From Bacteroidota bacterium (GTDB lineage Bacteria > Bacteroidota > Bacteroidia > Chitinophagales > LD1), in assembly GCA_023428205.1 (NCBI GenBank), contig JAEYZB010000046.1, forward strand, positions 1-7,990: DNA of 7,990 bases, written 5' to 3'. Within the stretch, counting starts at the first letter, position 1; every line of letters starts with the position of its first letter. Shown here one piece after another: positions 1 through 6,400 of the stretch. Position numbers and translations under genes: made by a program. The notes beneath the pieces are model-generated. The model saw only the letters and a list, made by a program, of their open reading frames with translations, was not told where the DNA came from and searched no databases.

Positions 1-239
1 TGGTCTGTACCCGGCACCCAACAAGCATTTTTGCCCTGCATGCGCGCTCTGCGAATCAAAATATCTTGAATCGTCTTATTCAGCATGTGCCCCATCTGCA
101 ACACTCCCGTTACATTCGGTGGTGGAATGACTATGGTAAACGGTTCGCGCTCGTCAGGAACAGAACGGAAAAACTGGTTTTTCTGCCAATAATCATACCA
201 TTTTTGCTCCTTATCCTGCGGGTTATACTTCGTTTCCAT
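1..239 (-). CDS. valS: Valyl-tRNA synthetase, N-terminal 79 residues (partial, runs off the left edge)
   Basis: Class I aminoacyl-tRNA synthetase that charges tRNA-Val with valine in the cytoplasm. The ATG at 239-237 opens a frame that stays open to the window edge. It begins [18 protein letters not shown] and continues with the ValRS catalytic-core signature: [12 protein letters not shown] (residues 34-45), the HIGH-motif region (48-51), [14 protein letters not shown] and CWVPGTD near residue 79. The family is about 870-950 residues long, so under a tenth is present and the KMSKS, editing and anticodon-binding regions are missing. The N-terminus is compact, with no extension before the conserved KYNP start. 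The first His of HIGH is Gln (Q48-M49-G50-H51), which I checked codon by codon. The gene lies 126 nt downstream of dgkA on the same strand, with a possible promoter of its own. The identification is very secure. Confidence 0.95.
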   Translation of the reverse strand, partial: METKYNPQDKEQKWYDYWQKNQFFRSVPDEREPFTIVIPPPNVTGVLQMGHMLNKTIQDILIRRARMQGKNACWVPGTD

Positions 240-259
240 TAAATCCTTTTTTGAGTTTG

Positions 260-288
260 CGAATATAAGCAAGAAGTCGTAAGTCAAA
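260..288 (-). promoter_or_regulatory. Possible valS promoter (degenerate Bacteroidota type)
   Basis: Read on the minus strand, TTTG (285-288) is followed after 17 nt by TATATTCG (260-267), one base off TAnnTTTG. The distance from the -7 box to the valS ATG is 20 nt. The -33 box lies inside a degenerate heptamer repeat. The element is weaker than the rpsL and ATPase promoters, so read-through from dgkA remains possible. Confidence 0.35.
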
Positions 289-300
289 AGTTGAAAGTCA
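277..300. repeat. Short degenerate heptamer repeat upstream of valS
   Basis: On the plus strand, TCGTAAG (277-283), TCAAAAG (284-290) and TTGAAAG (291-297) stand in tandem, followed by a fourth partial unit TCA (298-300). The period is exactly 7 bp and the 3' half of the unit (AAG) is constant. It is non-coding and overlaps the possible -33 box of valS. Three units are few, so chance is not excluded. Confidence 0.45.
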
Positions 301-365
301 ATAACATGTTCGTTTTTTTTACCCATTTGCGCAGGTAAAAAAGGTTCTGTCCACTTTTTCTCTTA

Positions 366-728
366 TTACTTTCCGTTCATGAAATGGGGCAAAAAAACGA
401 GCAAACCTACCATTGCGACAAAAATACTTGCAATCAAAGTCGCCCCTGCGGAAACATCTTTCGCCAAACCGATAAGTTTATCGTGTTCAGGGTGCAGTTT
501 ATCGGCCAAAGTTTCGATGGCGGTATTGAGCAGCTCCAATGAAATTACCAGTGCGCAACACAAAAGCACCACACACCACTCCCATTTTTCTATTTGAAAA
601 TAAAAGCCTGAAGCAAGAACGGCAAGCGTTGCGAACAAATGAAATTTTACGTTCCATTGAGTTTTTATGGCATATAAAATACCATTTACAGCCCAAGCAA
701 AACTTTGTAATCGTTTTTTAAAATTCAT
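366..728 (-). CDS. dgkA: Diacylglycerol kinase family protein (DgkA-type small membrane lipid kinase)
   Basis: A 120-residue integral-membrane kinase that transfers the ATP gamma-phosphate to a lipid alcohol in the inner membrane. DgkA homologues use diacylglycerol (phospholipid turnover) or undecaprenol (cell-wall carrier recycling), and the sequence alone does not decide which. The family signature is complete: E65-L-L-N68-T-A-I-E72, then H-P-E-H and K90-D91-V-S-A-G-A. E65, N68, E72, K90 and D91 align with E. coli E69, N72, E76, K94 and D95. Three hydrophobic segments (about residues 31-46, 50-70 and 92-114) fit the three-helix fold, and the length matches the family. I chose the ATG at 728. 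The same frame extends upstream to a TTG at 773, but that codon falls in the T-run of the rplC terminator and would add 15 residues absent from typical members. No partner gene for lipid synthesis is adjacent. Confidence 0.92.
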   Translation of the reverse strand: MNFKKRLQSFAWAVNGILYAIKTQWNVKFHLFATLAVLASGFYFQIEKWEWCVVLLCCALVISLELLNTAIETLADKLHPEHDKLIGLAKDVSAGATLIASIFVAMVGLLVFLPHFMNGK

Positions 729-732
729 AGAG

Positions 733-765
733 CGAACATAAGTGTTTTTCTTTTCAGCGAACAAA
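733..765 (-). promoter_or_regulatory. Weak candidate promoter for dgkA
   Basis: On the minus strand, TTTG (762-765) is followed after 21 nt by TATGTTCG (733-740), one mismatch from TAnnTTTG and similar to the candidate valS box. Only 4 nt separate the box from the dgkA ATG, so the transcript would be leaderless or start inside the codon. That makes the call doubtful, although some promoter is expected downstream of the strong terminator. Confidence 0.25.
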
Positions 766-771
766 TAGGAC

Positions 772-802
772 AAAAAAAACGCCCGAACAAATCGGGCGTT
801 TT
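772..802 (-). terminator. Intrinsic terminator at the end of the rpsL-rplC transcript
   Basis: An 11-bp perfect stem pairs 776-786 with 792-802 around a 5-nt loop (787-791). Its GC-rich core is CGCCCGA/TCGGGCG. In the minus-strand RNA the hairpin is followed by an unbroken U8 run (772-779, part of which can also pair with the opposite arm). It lies 38 nt past the rplC stop codon and is the strongest terminator in the window. The A/T flanks are nearly symmetric, so it could also work on the plus strand, but no plus-strand gene feeds it. Confidence 0.93.
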
Positions 803-809
803 ATATTTT

Positions 810-839
810 AAGTCCACCTTTCGGAGGATTAAAGGACTT
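810..839 (-). other. Stem-loop directly after the rplC stop codon
   Basis: A 6-bp perfect outer stem pairs AAGTCC (810-815) with GGACTT (834-839). Inside it a 3-bp helix, CCT (817-819) with AGG (825-827), closes a 5-nt loop, leaving an asymmetric internal loop. The structure starts 1 nt after the rplC stop and ends 7 nt before the terminator hairpin. It may protect the mRNA 3' end, but this is inference from base pairing alone. Confidence 0.5.
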
Positions 840-840
840 T

Positions 841-1455
841 TTATTTTTCCAAAACTACATAAGAACCGATAGCTCCCGGTACAGCACCATTCACCAAAAT
901 CAAGTTGTTTTCCGCCAAAATCTTTACGATTTTCACGTTTTGCGTTTTGATACGTGTTCCGCCCATACGTCCAGCCATACGCATTCCTTTGAATACGCGA
1001 GATGGATCAGATGAAGCACCGATAGAACCCGGAGCACGTTGACGATCATGCTGACCGTGCGAAGCCATACCAACCCCGCTAAATCCGTGACGTTTTACGA
1101 CCCCTTGAAAACCTTTACCTTTAGAAATACCTACCAAAGCAACTTTTTCTCCTTCCGCAAAAATTTCTACACCTACAGCTTCTCCAACTTCTTTCGGGAA
1201 GTCGAAATCGCGAAATTCTACCAATTTACGTTTAGGAGTGATACCTGCTTTTTTGAAGTGTCCTTCTTCCGGAGCGTTCACGCTTTTTTCACGTTTATCG
1301 TCAAATGCTACTTGAACAGCTGTGTAGCCGTCAGTATCTTTTGTTTTTACTTGAGAAACTACGTTTCCTGTTACATCAATAACAGTAACACCTAAAAATT
1401 TTCCGTCTACGAATACACTGGTCATACCAGCTTTTTTTCCAATTAATCCTTTCAT
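841..1455 (-). CDS. rplC: 50S ribosomal protein L3
   Basis: A primary 23S rRNA-binding protein that starts 50S assembly and reaches towards the peptidyl-transferase centre. The 204 residues match the short bacterial form. Landmarks are MKGLIGKKAGMTSVF at the N-terminus, the insert GHFKKAGITPKRKLVEF (65-81), SKGKGFQG (111-118), and the long central extension HGQHDRQRAPGSIGASSDPS (133-152) leading to KGMRMAGRMGG (156-166). The protein ends intact at VVLEK. It is separated from rpsJ by an unusually long 100-nt spacer holding a palindrome. It is the last ribosomal gene here: in most bacteria rplD, rplW and rplB follow directly, but a terminator and then dgkA take their place. The start is the only ATG consistent with the family N-terminus; its leader is A-rich without a Shine-Dalgarno site. 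Confidence 0.98.
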   Translation of the reverse strand: MKGLIGKKAGMTSVFVDGKFLGVTVIDVTGNVVSQVKTKDTDGYTAVQVAFDDKREKSVNAPEEGHFKKAGITPKRKLVEFRDFDFPKEVGEAVGVEIFAEGEKVALVGISKGKGFQGVVKRHGFSGVGMASHGQHDRQRAPGSIGASSDPSRVFKGMRMAGRMGGTRIKTQNVKIVKILAENNLILVNGAVPGAIGSYVVLEK

Positions 1456-1534
1456 TTTTTCTTTGTTTTAGCGGTTGATGATTTTGGATTTTTCACCAAC
1501 ATAAATTATTAAATACTTTACTTTTTTATGGAGA

Positions 1535-1549
1535 GCGAATTGAATTCGC
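1535..1549 (-). repeat. Perfect palindrome in the rpsJ-rplC spacer
   Basis: GCGAAT (1535-1540) and ATTCGC (1544-1549) form a 6-bp perfect inverted repeat around a 3-nt loop. It begins 7 nt past the rpsJ stop codon and lies 79 nt or more upstream of the rplC start. No T-run follows in the minus strand (the next bases are TCTCCATAAAAAAG), so it is a poor terminator. It could be a REP-like element, an RNA-processing site or an mRNA stabiliser. Confidence 0.6.
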
Positions 1550-1555
1550 CTACAA

Positions 1556-1861
1556 TTATGCCTTGATTTCTACTTCAACACCACTTGGCAACTCTAATTT
1601 CATCAACGCATCAATCGTTTTTGATGTAGAAGAGTAGATATCCAAGAGACGTTTGTAGGTACACAATTGAAATTGCTCTTTCGAGTTATTGTTTACGTGA
1701 GGTGAACGCAACACCGTGAAAATGTTTTTGTGTGTCGGTAATGGCACCGGCCCTGTAACTACAGCTCCTGTACTTTTTACGGTTTTCACGATTTTTTCTG
1801 CGGACTTATCTACCAAATTATGGTCGTAAGACTTCAACTTAATTCTGATTCTCTGGCTCAT
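1556..1861 (-). CDS. rpsJ: 30S ribosomal protein S10 (NusE)
   Basis: A 30S head protein that also acts as NusE in the transcription antitermination and transcription-translation coupling complexes with NusB and NusG. The 101 residues are full length. The family pattern is clear: [18 protein letters not shown] at the start, [10 protein letters not shown] (37-45), and the extended beta-hairpin loop [16 protein letters not shown] (50-65) that threads into the 30S head. The C-terminal block [16 protein letters not shown] is typical of Bacteroidota S10. It lies 55 nt downstream of fusA; no promoter or terminator was recognised in that gap, so co-transcription with the str genes is likely. The spacer to the next gene, rplC, is the longest within the cluster. 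Confidence 0.98.
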   Translation of the reverse strand: MSQRIRIKLKSYDHNLVDKSAEKIVKTVKSTGAVVTGPVPLPTHKNIFTVLRSPHVNNNSKEQFQLCTYKRLLDIYSSTSKTIDALMKLELPSGVEVEIKA

Positions 1862-1916
1862 TTTAAAAGAACGTTTTTTGTTTTAAAAATTTTATTGATT
1901 GCTTGGGTTGTTATTA

Positions 1917-4031
1917 TTAATCTTCGATTTCTTTAATTTTTCCTGAGTTTTTCGCCATAACTCCTTTAGCGACCATTTCCGGTGCCGGTGCATAGCTGTG
2001 GAACTCCATAGATGATGTCGCGCGACCTGATGTCAATGTACGCAATTGCGTTACGTAGCCAAACATTTCAGAAAGTGGTACTTTCGCTCTGATTACTTGC
2101 GCTTTCATTTTAGCGTCCATTCCTTCTAACATACCGCGTCTTCTGTTCAAGTCACCCACTACATCTCCTGTATTTTCTTCTGGTGTTACTACTTCCAATT
2201 TCATAATCGGCTCAAGTAATACCGGTCCTGCTTGACGAGCTGCGTTACGGAACGCCATTTTCGCTGCCAATTCGAATGACAATGCATCAGAGTCTACTGC
2301 GTGGAATGAACCATCAAACAAACGAACTTTCAAGTTATCTAATTCGTAACCTGCTAAAACGCCTGTTTTCATCGCTTCTTTGAAACCTTTTTCTACCGAT
2401 GGAATAAACTCACGTGGAATAGAACCTCCAAATACATCATTCACAAATTCCAAACCTTCTTTTGTTTCATCTCCTGCCGGTCCAATTTCTACTTGAATAT
2501 CGGCAAATTTACCACGACCACCCGATTGTTTTTTATAAACTTCACGGTGAGTAATTGTTTTTGTCAAACGCTCACGATAGTTTACTTGTGGAGCACCTTG
2601 GTTACATTCTACGCTGAACTCTCTACGCATACGGTCAACCAAAATCTCTAAGTGCAACTCTCCCATTCCCGCAATAATCGTTTGGCCTGTTTGGTCATCA
2701 AAAGATACACGGAAAGTAGGATCCTCCTCTGCCAATTTCGACAAAGCTAAGCCCATTTTATCCATATCTTTTTGCGATTTCGGTTCCACCGCAATCGAGA
2801 TAACCGGCTCAGGGAATATCATACTTTCTAAAACAATAGGATGTTTTTCATCACACATTGTATCTCCGGTCTTAATATCTTTGAAGCCAACAGCTGCAGC
2901 AATATCACCCGCTTCTACTCTATCAATAGCTTGACGGTCATTTGCGTGCATTTGGAAAATACGCGAAATACGCTCTTTTTTGCCCGAACGCGTGTTCAAT
3001 ATGTAAGAACCTGCATCCAACACACCCGAATAAACTCGGAAGAAACATAAGCGACCAACATATGGGTCAGTAGCGATTTTAAACGCTAAAGCTGCGAATG
3101 GTTCATCAGAATTTGGTTTACGAACTATTTCTGCATCAGTATCAGGATTTGTTCCTTTTATTTCTCCTTTATCTGTCGGTGATGGTAAAAATTCGCAAAC
3201 TGCATCCAATACCGCCTGAACGCCTTTGTTTTTGAATGAAGAACCGCAGAACATCGGCACTACTTTCATAGCGATTACCGCTTTGCGAACCGCAGCACGA
3301 ACTTCATCAACGGTAATAGAATCCGGATTTTCGAAGAATTTCTCCATTAAAGAATCATCAAATTCCGCAACTTGTTCAAACATTTTCTCACGGTAAAATG
3401 CTACATCTTCTTTCAACTCTTCAGGAATCGGAATTTCTGTATAAGTCATTCCTTTATCTTCTTCATTCCAAATAATTGCTTGATTGGTAACTAAATCCAC
3501 TACACCTTTAAAGTTTTCCTCGCTGCCGATTGGGATTTGCATTACCAATGGGTTTGAGCCCAACATCTCCTTTACTTGTTTTACTACATTAAAATAGTCA
3601 GCACCTTGTCTGTCCATTTTATTTACAAAGCCCATACGAGCCACGTTGTAGCCGTCAGCCAAACGCCAGTTAGTTTCAGATTGCGGTTCTACCCCGTCAA
3701 CTGCTGAAAACAAAAACACTAAGCCATCCAAGATACGAAGAGAACGGTTTACTTCTACCGTAAAATCCACGTGTCCCGGTGTATCAATAATATTGATGTC
3801 GTATAATTTCTTTTGCCAAGTCCACTGACAGTGTGTAGCCGCAGAAGTGATAGTAATACCACGTTCTTGCTCCTGCTCCATCCAGTCCATAGTTGCCGCA
3901 CCCTCGTGAACCTCGCCTAGTTTGTAGTTCACCCCTGTGTAGTACAAAATACGCTCCGTTGTAGTAGTTTTTCCGGCATCAATGTGCGCGGCAATACCTA
4001 TATTTCTTAATTGACTTAAATCTTTTGCCAT
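1917..4031 (-). CDS. fusA: Translation elongation factor G
   Basis: GTPase that drives translocation of tRNAs and mRNA on the ribosome and, with RRF, ribosome recycling. The 704 residues match canonical EF-G. GTPase motifs: G1 AHIDAGKTT (15-23), switch I ERGITI (56-61), G3 DTPGHVD (83-89), G4 NKMD (137-140) and G5 GSSFKNKG in the mid-260s. Domain II follows (roughly 300-400), then domain III with [10 protein letters not shown], domain IV beginning near the [18 protein letters not shown] stretch, and domain V ending with [21 protein letters not shown]. All catalytic elements are present, including the switch II His (H87), so this is an active translational GTPase and not a ribosome-protection (Tet) paralogue. 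It sits in its usual position between rpsG and rpsJ. I did not assess fusidic-acid resistance substitutions. Confidence 0.98.
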   Translation of the reverse strand: MAKDLSQLRNIGIAAHIDAGKTTTTERILYYTGVNYKLGEVHEGAATMDWMEQEQERGITITSAATHCQWTWQKKLYDINIIDTPGHVDFTVEVNRSLRILDGLVFLFSAVDGVEPQSETNWRLADGYNVARMGFVNKMDRQGADYFNVVKQVKEMLGSNPLVMQIPIGSEENFKGVVDLVTNQAIIWNEEDKGMTYTEIPIPEELKEDVAFYREKMFEQVAEFDDSLMEKFFENPDSITVDEVRAAVRKAVIAMKVVPMFCGSSFKNKGVQAVLDAVCEFLPSPTDKGEIKGTNPDTDAEIVRKPNSDEPFAALAFKIATDPYVGRLCFFRVYSGVLDAGSYILNTRSGKKERISRIFQMHANDRQAIDRVEAGDIAAAVGFKDIKTGDTMCDEKHPIVLESMIFPEPVISIAVEPKSQKDMDKMGLALSKLAEEDPTFRVSFDDQTGQTIIAGMGELHLEILVDRMRREFSVECNQGAPQVNYRERLTKTITHREVYKKQSGGRGKFADIQVEIGPAGDETKEGLEFVNDVFGGSIPREFIPSVEKGFKEAMKTGVLAGYELDNLKVRLFDGSFHAVDSDALSFELAAKMAFRNAARQAGPVLLEPIMKLEVVTPEENTGDVVGDLNRRRGMLEGMDAKMKAQVIRAKVPLSEMFGYVTQLRTLTSGRATSSMEFHSYAPAPEMVAKGVMAKNSGKIKEIED

Positions 4032-4069
4032 TGCTGTTTTATAATTGCTTGTTGTTGTTAGGTTCTGAA

Positions 4070-4537
4070 TTAGAATTTGAAGTGTGCAAATGCTTTGTTT
4101 GCTTCTGCCATACGGTGAATATCTTCTTTCTTTTTGAAAGTAGCGCCTTCGCCTTTCGAAGCCGCGATGATTTCACTTGCCAATTTATCAGCCATGGTTT
4201 TGCCATTGCGGGCACGGGAATATTGAATCATCCATTTGATTGCTAATGATTGCCTACGCTCAGGACGAACTTCTGAAGGAACTTGGAAGTTCGCTCCACC
4301 GATTCTTCGGCTACGTACTTCTACTGCCGGACTTACATTTTGCAAAGCGCGTTTCCATAATTCCAATGGATTTTCTTTAGCGCGCTCTTCAATCAAATCC
4401 ATTGCTCCGTAAAATATTTCATAAGCAGTAGATTTTTTTCCACTCCACATCAAATTGTTTACGAATTGCGTAACCTGCACATCACCGAATTTGGGATCCG
4501 GCTGAACATATCTTTTAGGTGCTTTTGACTTTCTCAT
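4070..4537 (-). CDS. rpsG: 30S ribosomal protein S7
   Basis: Primary 16S rRNA-binding protein that nucleates the 30S head and contacts E-site tRNA. The 155 residues are full length. Family landmarks are [19 protein letters not shown] at the N-terminus, [19 protein letters not shown] (25-43), [15 protein letters not shown] (56-70), the RNA-contacting beta-hairpin [14 protein letters not shown] (74-87), and [14 protein letters not shown] (91-104). It ends [12 protein letters not shown], without the longer C-terminal tail of E. coli S7. It lies 30 nt downstream of rpsL and 38 nt upstream of fusA, the standard str order. In E. coli, S7 is the translational repressor of this operon, but I see no clear equivalent of that regulatory structure in the short rpsL-rpsG spacer. 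Confidence 0.98.
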   Translation of the reverse strand: MRKSKAPKRYVQPDPKFGDVQVTQFVNNLMWSGKKSTAYEIFYGAMDLIEERAKENPLELWKRALQNVSPAVEVRSRRIGGANFQVPSEVRPERRQSLAIKWMIQYSRARNGKTMADKLASEIIAASKGEGATFKKKEDIHRMAEANKAFAHFKF

Positions 4538-4567
4538 TATTTATATGATATTTCCTTTTTACTTAAA

Positions 4568-4984
4568 TTATTTCTTTTTACCTCCTTTTGCCGGTGCTGC
4601 TGGCGCTGCGCCTGGTTTAGGACGTTTTGTTCCGTATTTAGAACGGCTTTGTTTACGGTTTTCTACACCCGCAGTGTCCAAAGAACCGCGAACGATGTGA
4701 TAACGTACTCCCGGTAAGTCTTTCACACGACCACCACGAATCAATACGATTGAGTGTTCTTGCAAATTGTGACCTTCACCCGGAATGTAGGCGATAACCT
4801 CGATTGAGTTCGTCAAACGAACCTTAGCAACTTTACGCAAAGCTGAATTCGGTTTTTTAGGTGTTGTAGTGTACACACGTGTACAAACTCCGCGTCTTTG
4901 CGGACAAGAATCTAACGCACGGCTTTTCGATTTAGCCTTAATTACTTCTCTTGATTTTCTTACTAATTGTTGTATAGTAGGCAT
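4568..4984 (-). CDS. rpsL: 30S ribosomal protein S12
   Basis: Decoding-centre protein of the 30S subunit that controls accuracy of codon recognition. I place the start at the ATG at 4984-4982, giving [10 protein letters not shown] and 138 residues; an in-frame ATG at 5035 would add 17 non-family residues and lies upstream of the predicted transcription start. Signature blocks are [16 protein letters not shown] (36-51), [10 protein letters not shown] (69-78) and [13 protein letters not shown] (84-96). K43 and K88, the positions of the classical streptomycin-resistance changes, are both wild type, and D89, the methylthiolation site in E. coli, is present. After KYGTKRPK (116-123) there is a 15-residue Ala/Pro/Lys-rich tail absent from the 124-residue E. 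coli protein; such tails occur in Bacteroidota. It is the first gene of the str operon. Confidence 0.97.
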   Translation of the reverse strand: MPTIQQLVRKSREVIKAKSKSRALDSCPQRRGVCTRVYTTTPKKPNSALRKVAKVRLTNSIEVIAYIPGEGHNLQEHSIVLIRGGRVKDLPGVRYHIVRGSLDTAGVENRKQSRSKYGTKRPKPGAAPAAPAKGGKKK

Positions 4985-5004
4985 TAACTGTATTTTTGGG
5001 ACGG

Positions 5005-5035
5005 CAAAAGTAGTTTTATTCTTGAAAAAAAGCAA
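5005..5035 (-). promoter_or_regulatory. Promoter of the str operon (rpsL-rpsG-fusA-rpsJ-rplC)
   Basis: On the minus strand, TTG (5033-5035) is followed after exactly 20 nt by TACTTTTG (5005-5012), a full match to the Bacteroidota TAnnTTTG -7 box. Transcription would start near 4998-5000, leaving a leader of only about 15 nt before the rpsL ATG. That is too short for a leader regulatory structure. The leader has no Shine-Dalgarno sequence and is A-rich, as usual in this phylum. Confidence 0.82.
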
Positions 5036-5107
5036 TTCGGAGTCAAAAAAGTTTTTTAGTAACTGCCCAAGGGATGTTAGTTGTCTATTTAAAAGGGCAA
5101 ATGGATC

Positions 5108-5140
5108 AAAAAAACGAGGAGGAATTGATAATTCGTCCTT
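5108..5140 (-). terminator. Probable intrinsic terminator of the ATPase gene
   Basis: An 11-position imperfect stem pairs GAGGAGGAATT (5116-5126) with AATTCGTCCTT (5130-5140) around a 3-nt loop. It has one mismatch (5121/5135) and a G/T pair at the base. In the minus-strand RNA the 3' arm is followed by U7 (5108-5114) after one or two bases. It lies 64 nt past the ATPase stop codon and about 70 nt before the str promoter, so it would insulate rpsL from ATPase read-through. Confidence 0.65.
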
Positions 5141-5203
5141 CCGGAAATGACATCTTGGGAAACATGCTCATTTTTTCGCACCACTTAGCCTTGATTTCAT
5201 TTT

Positions 5204-6400
5204 TTAATACAAAAACCCAAACAACCACAACGGAATTTTGTTTTGAAAACCGTATTCAATATCATCGGAAACAATAAATGAGTTTTTGACAGCTTTTATT
5301 TGTTTGCTTGTTTTGCCTTTTCCTCCTACTTCAAAGGTGTATTTTTCGTCCACTAAAAAATCGCCTTTATCAGAGTAGCGGAGCGCATTGCGAAAAGCAA
5401 CTTGATTGGCAAAAAATGTTTCCCGAAAATTGCCTGCGTTTGCGTTTTGCCGAGCCAACATATAGATCAAATTTGTATTATCCAGATACACTTTTGCTGG
5501 TTTTTGCAAGCGGCTGATTCCCTCTGCTTCTTTAAATAAATTGTGTGTCAGCCCTATTTCATCTAAATAATGCAAATAACTCAGCAGTGTAGCTCGGTTG
5601 ATACCGATTCGTTCGCTAAGTTTACTCACGTTCGGCACAAAGGGAACCGATTCGGCAATAATTACCAAAAGTTGTTTCACTTTGGGAATATAAGCCAATT
5701 CCACATTGCGCAAAAGTGGTAATTCTATTTCCAACATCATATTTACGACCTCTCCCAAACGCATTTCATATAGTTCAGATTGCTCTCGGTAAAACGGATA
5801 GTAGCCACTTCGCAAATAATTCTCTAAATATTGAAACGGCTTTATTTTCGCATTGATATTGCGAGTTTCTGCTTCGTGATTTTTTAGTAAATGTTCAAGC
5901 GTCATTTTCGGAAAAACCGTGCCTGTTTCTACTGCAAGATATTCACGAAAGGAAAAACCTTGCATGGTATAAACCACCGCCCTACGGCTCAAATCTGCTC
6001 TAGCATTCAAAATTTCCAAAAGCGATGAACCCGTAAACACTATTTTCAGCTCGGGATAATCATCATATAGGTTTTTGAGTTCTTGTGCCCAACCTGCATA
6101 TTTATGCACTTCGTCTAAAAACAAATACTTACCGCCCTTTCGCTCAAAATCGCGCACCAAATCACTCAAGGTATGATTATTGAACCAAAGGTCATCTAAA
6201 CTTGCATACAACGTTTGATGGAGTGATTGGGTGAGATGTAGTTTTATGTACTGCAACAAAAGCGTGGTTTTACCAATCCCTCGCGCTCCTTTTATCCCAA
6301 TCAGCCGAGCTTTCCAGTTAATTTCTTCCATTGCCGAACGGACAAAATTTACTTCTGTGCGCGCAATTTTCTGTTGAAATTTATCTATTAAAGAGTCCAT
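5204..6400 (-). CDS. COG1373-type ATPase (AAA_14 domain, DUF4143-like C-terminus)
   Basis: A 398-residue P-loop ATPase of a family common in bacteria and archaea, often in many copies per genome and without an established cellular role. The N-terminal AAA domain has Walker A G38-ARGIG-K44-T45-T, Walker B YLFLDE (92-97, catalytic D96/E97), a sensor-like stretch VFTGSS (121-126) and a likely arginine region SRR (139-141). Residues about 245-285 look like a winged helix (LSERIGINRATLLSYLHYL). The C-terminus carries the family block YTFEVGGKGKTSKQI (354-368) and IPLWLFGFLY at the end, where DUF4143 members have a nuclease-like fold; I cannot show a complete active site. The ATG at 6400 is preceded by a consensus promoter about 12 nt from the predicted transcript start. 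No toxin, transposase or methylase is adjacent, so the context gives no functional clue. Length is normal and there is no frameshift. Confidence 0.9.
   Translation of the reverse strand: MDSLIDKFQQKIARTEVNFVRSAMEEINWKARLIGIKGARGIGKTTLLLQYIKLHLTQSLHQTLYASLDDLWFNNHTLSDLVRDFERKGGKYLFLDEVHKYAGWAQELKNLYDDYPELKIVFTGSSLLEILNARADLSRRAVVYTMQGFSFREYLAVETGTVFPKMTLEHLLKNHEAETRNINAKIKPFQYLENYLRSGYYPFYREQSELYEMRLGEVVNMMLEIELPLLRNVELAYIPKVKQLLVIIAESVPFVPNVSKLSERIGINRATLLSYLHYLDEIGLTHNLFKEAEGISRLQKPAKVYLDNTNLIYMLARQNANAGNFRETFFANQVAFRNALRYSDKGDFLVDEKYTFEVGGKGKTSKQIKAVKNSFIVSDDIEYGFQNKIPLWLFGFLY

Noticed and set aside
271..300. Heptamer repeat as part of a CRISPR or an origin iteron array.
   Set aside because: Units are 7 bp, degenerate, only about three in number, without spacers, and there are no cas or replication genes nearby.
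312..342. Inverted repeat TTTTTTACC/GGTAAAAAA downstream of dgkA as a terminator.
   Set aside because: Only two G-C pairs support the stem, the loop is 10 nt, and the A/T runs pair with each other instead of leaving a free U-tract on the minus-strand RNA; weak at best.
729..773. Extended dgkA start at the TTG at 773 (135 residues).
   Set aside because: The TTG lies in the U-run of the rplC terminator, and the added 15 residues are not part of the DgkA family; the ATG at 728 gives the usual N-terminus and length.
2841..3050. Plus-strand open frame inside fusA as a nested gene.
   Set aside because: It is fully antisense to the conserved EF-G domain II region, so its sequence is explained by fusA constraint.
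4985..5035. Extended rpsL start at the ATG at 5035 (155 residues).
   Set aside because: The first 17 residues are not S12-like, the ATG overlaps the -33 box, and the predicted transcript starts downstream of it; [10 protein letters not shown] at 4984 is the family start.
5055..5100. TGCCC...GGGCA inverted repeat upstream of the str promoter.
   Set aside because: Five base pairs with a loop of more than 25 nt is expected by chance in this much sequence.
5074..5277. Plus-strand open frame of 67 residues between rpsL and the ATPase gene.
   Set aside because: It overlaps the end of the ATPase gene and the terminator hairpin, has no recognisable motif or promoter, and would be the only plus-strand gene here.
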